From: an uncultured Bacilli bacterium
GTDB lineage: Bacteria; Bacillota_I; Bacilli_A; RF39; UBA660
Direction of reading: 5' to 3'
Length of the DNA stretch: 7,829 nt
Assembly (NCBI GenBank): GCA_910586865.1
Contig: CAJUIY010000062.1
Coordinates: forward strand, 1-7,829
Part shown: positions 6,076 through 7,829 of the stretch, in pieces
Numbering within the stretch: the stretch's first letter is position 1
How the letters are laid out: the number at the start of each line of letters is the position of its first letter
The notes under the pieces: generated by a model
Seen by the model: only the letters and a program-made list of their open reading frames with translations
What the model was told of the DNA's origin: nothing
The model's database searches: none
Program-made: the position numbers and the translations under genes

Positions 6076-6529
6076 GATGATTTCCCATTAAATATTGATA
6101 AAGTCCTACACAACCAGCATAAATGTCTTGATACGCTTTTTCAAAATCTCTAGTATACCAAGGATCTTCAATATCTCTTACTTCTTTGGTATATTCAAGC
6201 AGTAAGTGTATCTTTTTCTCTTTATCTTCTACCAATCTTAGTAACTCCTCTTTATTACTTTTTTCCATCACGATAATAAAATCAAATTGATGATAGTCTT
6301 CTTCTTGAAATATTTTCGCTTGATGGTTGGAAAAAGGAATCTTTTTTTCTTCTAATTTTTTCTTAACTGGAGGATAAATATCATTTCCTATTTCTTCATA
6401 GGAAGTAGCACAAGAATCACAAAAAAATAAATTTTCTTTCTGTTCTCTCTTAATAATATCTTTAAAAATCATAAGTGCCATTGGACTTCTACAAATATTT
6501 CCATAACAAATAAATAATATTTTATGCAT
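6050..6529 (-). CDS. Low-molecular-weight protein-tyrosine phosphatase
   Basis: This 159-residue cytoplasmic enzyme hydrolyses phosphotyrosine (or phosphoarginine in some Bacillota relatives) on proteins. The N-terminal P-loop is C8-Y-G-N-I-C-R14-S15, matching the family's C-X5-R-S signature with Cys8 as nucleophile and Arg14 binding the phosphate. The general acid is Asp122 in the DPWY motif near the C-terminus. The length is normal for the family. The substrate cannot be read from the sequence: YwlE-type arginine phosphatases and YfkJ/Wzb-type tyrosine phosphatases share these motifs. It starts 8 bp after the pentapeptide gene stop, with an AGGTG site partly inside that gene, and overlaps the ylmH-like gene by 26 bp, so all three are probably co-transcribed and translationally coupled. 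Confidence 0.88.
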   Translation of the reverse strand: MHKILFICYGNICRSPMALMIFKDIIKREQKENLFFCDSCATSYEEIGNDIYPPVKKKLEEKKIPFSNHQAKIFQEEDYHQFDFIIVMEKSNKEELLRLVEDKEKKIHLLLEYTKEVRDIEDPWYTRDFEKAYQDIYAGCVGLYQYLMGNHHGKMENTK

Positions 6530-6537
6530 AAATACAC

Positions 6538-7149
6538 CTACTTTATTTTTACACCTAACAAAGAAACAACATCCAGTAGTTGGCTATAATCAATAATAGC
6601 GCCTTCGATATCTTTTGGTGTTACACTAATATTTGAAATATTACAACTAGATAAATCCACCTCTTTTAATTTTGTTTCCATCACTTCCATATTAGAAAGA
6701 TTACAATCAGTAAATTCTAACCCCTTATGAGTAATTAAATACAATCTAGAATCAATCATATTCGTACTAGTAAAACAAACATTTTTAAAAGTACTTTCTG
6801 AGAAAACACTATAATTAAAATTACATTCACTGTAGAGGATATCATTTTCTCCTACATTATCAAAAAAACTACCTACTAACTTACATCTTTTAAATTCACA
6901 TCTAACTAAGGTATTATTTTCCAACTTCATTCCTGATAAATCACAATCTTCAAAAATACAATCTATCATATCCATATTTTCTAAAGGAAAACTTGAAAAA
7001 TCAATATGTTGAAACATACAAGAATTGAATTCTTTCTCTATTAATTCCTTTTCTAGTTTATGATTTTTAAATACTTTATTTTCAAAATGAAGTGTCTTAT
7101 TGACATTATCTTCTTCTAAATCATAGAAAATCATTGGCTTTTTTATCAT
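6538..7149 (-). CDS. Pentapeptide-repeat protein (Qnr/MfpA-like fold)
   Basis: From residue 41 the 203-residue protein falls into an almost unbroken five-residue register for about 30 units (FNSCM FQHID FSSFP and on through VTPKD IEGAI), with Phe, Leu, Met or Ile at the central position. Such repeats form a right-handed four-sided beta helix. The end, IEGAIIDYSQ then LLDVVSLLGV, resembles the C-terminal cap of Qnr-type proteins (G-V-x-L-D-x-Y-Q ... LGI), and the length is close to Qnr. Qnr and MfpA mimic DNA and protect gyrase, but most chromosomal pentapeptide proteins are uncharacterised, so gyrase binding is only a possibility. An ATG at 7185 also exists, but it overlaps the -10 box of the promoter. 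The ATG at 7149 has AGGTGG 6 nt upstream and is chosen. It is the first gene of a three-gene operon. Confidence 0.85.
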   Translation of the reverse strand: MIKKPMIFYDLEEDNVNKTLHFENKVFKNHKLEKELIEKEFNSCMFQHIDFSSFPLENMDMIDCIFEDCDLSGMKLENNTLVRCEFKRCKLVGSFFDNVGENDILYSECNFNYSVFSESTFKNVCFTSTNMIDSRLYLITHKGLEFTDCNLSNMEVMETKLKEVDLSSCNISNISVTPKDIEGAIIDYSQLLDVVSLLGVKIK

Positions 7150-7183
7150 TTTACACCACCTAAACGATATCTCTTTTTTAATC

Positions 7184-7192
7184 ATTATATCA
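7184..7192 (-). promoter_or_regulatory. Extended -10 promoter of the pentapeptide/phosphatase/ylmH operon
   Basis: On the minus strand TGATATAAT is an extended -10 (TGn-TATAAT). No good -35 box is visible at 16-18 bp, because that region is occupied by the preceding gene's terminator. A start near 7177 gives a leader of about 28 nt to the ATG at 7149. Distances to the ribosome binding site are sensible. Confidence 0.55.
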
Positions 7193-7194
7193 AA

Positions 7195-7220
7195 GAAAAA
7201 AGACTATTACTAGTATAGTC
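7195..7220 (-). terminator. Intrinsic terminator of the right-edge lipoprotein gene
   Basis: On the minus strand GACTAT and ATAGTC form a 6-bp stem around a 7-nt loop, followed directly by TTTTTTC. The stop codon TAG (7210-7212) lies in the loop. The stem is short, but the adjoining T-run and the position right at the gene end make it likely. Confidence 0.65.
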
Positions 7221-7821
7221 CATGAAGTTTTTGTCGATCAGTATCTGATAAATCATCTACTACCCATTCTCCATCTTTTTTTGTTAAATTAAAGGTAATA
7301 TCATAAGTTGTTTTATCTTCAACATTTTTTAATTCTTGAATTTTATAATCAATATATGCTTTCGCATCATCTATGGCATTATTATTATCGTTGTTGTTAT
7401 TATCATTATTATCTGTATTCGTATCGTTATCTTTATTATCTTTATTGTCGTCCTTATTATCTTTCATTAATTCATCTTTATGTTCTTCAAAATAAGCTTT
7501 GGATTTATCCATGGAAGATTTATAATCAAATACCTCTACTTCTACCTCTACGGTTGCTTTTTCATCTTCTATTTTCTCATCTGTAATTTTATAAGATAAA
7601 TTTTGATATTGTTTTTGTAATAATGATTTATACTCTTTCTTTTGATCTTCATCCATTGTAGTGTCACTATCTAATGTTAAATCAAGTTGTGTTAAGACAT
7701 CATCATCCTGTTTTTGATATTTTCCTAAAAAGTCTTCTACCTTCTTACTTGGAGTATTGGTAGTATCACTACACCCTACTAGTAATAATAATCCTATACA
7801 TATAACTAAAAATTTCTTCAT
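7210..7821 (-). CDS. Lipoprotein with an Asn/Asp-rich insert, function unknown
   Basis: This 203-residue protein has a signal peptide with a good lipobox L-V-G-C (residues 14-17), so it is predicted to be lipid-anchored at Cys17. After a short linker, residues about 25-115 (KKVEDFLGKYQK, then KATVEVEVEVFDY) and about 149-195 (DDAKAYIDYKIQELK, then YDITFNLTKKDGEWVVDDL) look like one alpha+beta domain, similar in character to the NTF2-like DUF4878/DUF5105 lipoproteins. That resemblance is by eye only. Residues 121-148 are almost entirely Asp, Asn and Lys and interrupt the domain between strands. AGGA lies 4 nt before the ATG, at the window edge, so any promoter is outside the window. The gene ends inside its own terminator. 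Confidence 0.8.
   Translation of the reverse strand: MKKFLVICIGLLLLVGCSDTTNTPSKKVEDFLGKYQKQDDDVLTQLDLTLDSDTTMDEDQKKEYKSLLQKQYQNLSYKITDEKIEDEKATVEVEVEVFDYKSSMDKSKAYFEEHKDELMKDNKDDNKDNKDNDTNTDNNDNNNNDNNNAIDDAKAYIDYKIQELKNVEDKTTYDITFNLTKKDGEWVVDDLSDTDRQKLHGLY
7378..7461 (-). repeat. Asn/Asp-coding low-complexity tract
   Basis: This 84-bp run of GAT/GAC, AAT/AAC and a few AAA/ACx codons encodes residues 121-148 of the lipoprotein. Codons for the same residue vary along the tract, so it is not a pure trinucleotide microsatellite. Changes in units of three would alter the length without breaking the frame. Confidence 0.8.
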
Positions 7822-7829
7822 ATTTTCCT

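Noticed and set aside
7378..7461. Possible CRISPR or tandem-repeat array
   Set aside because: The repeat is trinucleotide-like coding sequence with no spacers or palindromic repeat unit.
7308..7586. Plus-strand frame rich in Tyr, opposite the lipoprotein
   Set aside because: It is an antisense reading of the Asn/Asp tract (ATT/ATC giving Tyr/Leu patterns in the shifted frame), with no start signals.

Overview
The window is strongly AT-rich Bacillota-type DNA. The lipoprotein signals, purine-rich Shine-Dalgarno sites, YlmH, a DUF1906 wall-type hydrolase and an IS3-family element all fit a low-GC Gram-positive. TGA is used as a stop (the ylmH-like gene) and tryptophan is TGG, so the mycoplasma code is not in use. 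A gut-type Bacilli lineage such as RF39 or a relative is plausible, but that is inference.

Layout, left to right. (1) One plus-strand gene (49-600) encodes a small exported or lipid-anchored protein of unknown function. (2) A complete IS3-family insertion sequence (622-1974, 1353 bp) follows. It has TG...CA ends, imperfect inverted repeats of about 46 bp, a 3-bp ATT target duplication, orfA and orfB joined by an A7 slippery site, and a full D-D-(35)-E catalytic triad. It sits in the loop of what was a bidirectional terminator shared by the two convergent flanking genes. (3) A 790-residue minus-strand gene encodes peptidoglycan-binding-like repeats followed by a DUF1906 glycoside-hydrolase-like domain (YbfG-like). 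(4) A 258-residue protein with a single membrane anchor and unknown function follows, with its own promoter and terminator. (5) A compact minus-strand operon carries a pentapeptide-repeat protein, a low-molecular-weight protein-tyrosine phosphatase and a YlmH-type S4-domain RNA-binding protein. (6) A lipoprotein with an Asn/Asp-rich insert lies at the right edge and ends in its own intrinsic terminator.

The most informative signals concern the insertion sequence. Removing the element and one ATT copy rebuilds a terminator hairpin. Joining its two ends with a 3-bp spacer would create TTGACT-N17-TATAAT, a junction promoter of the kind known from IS911 circles. I found no CRISPR array, tRNA, rRNA or convincing new defence system. 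Every gap between genes is shorter than 300 bp.
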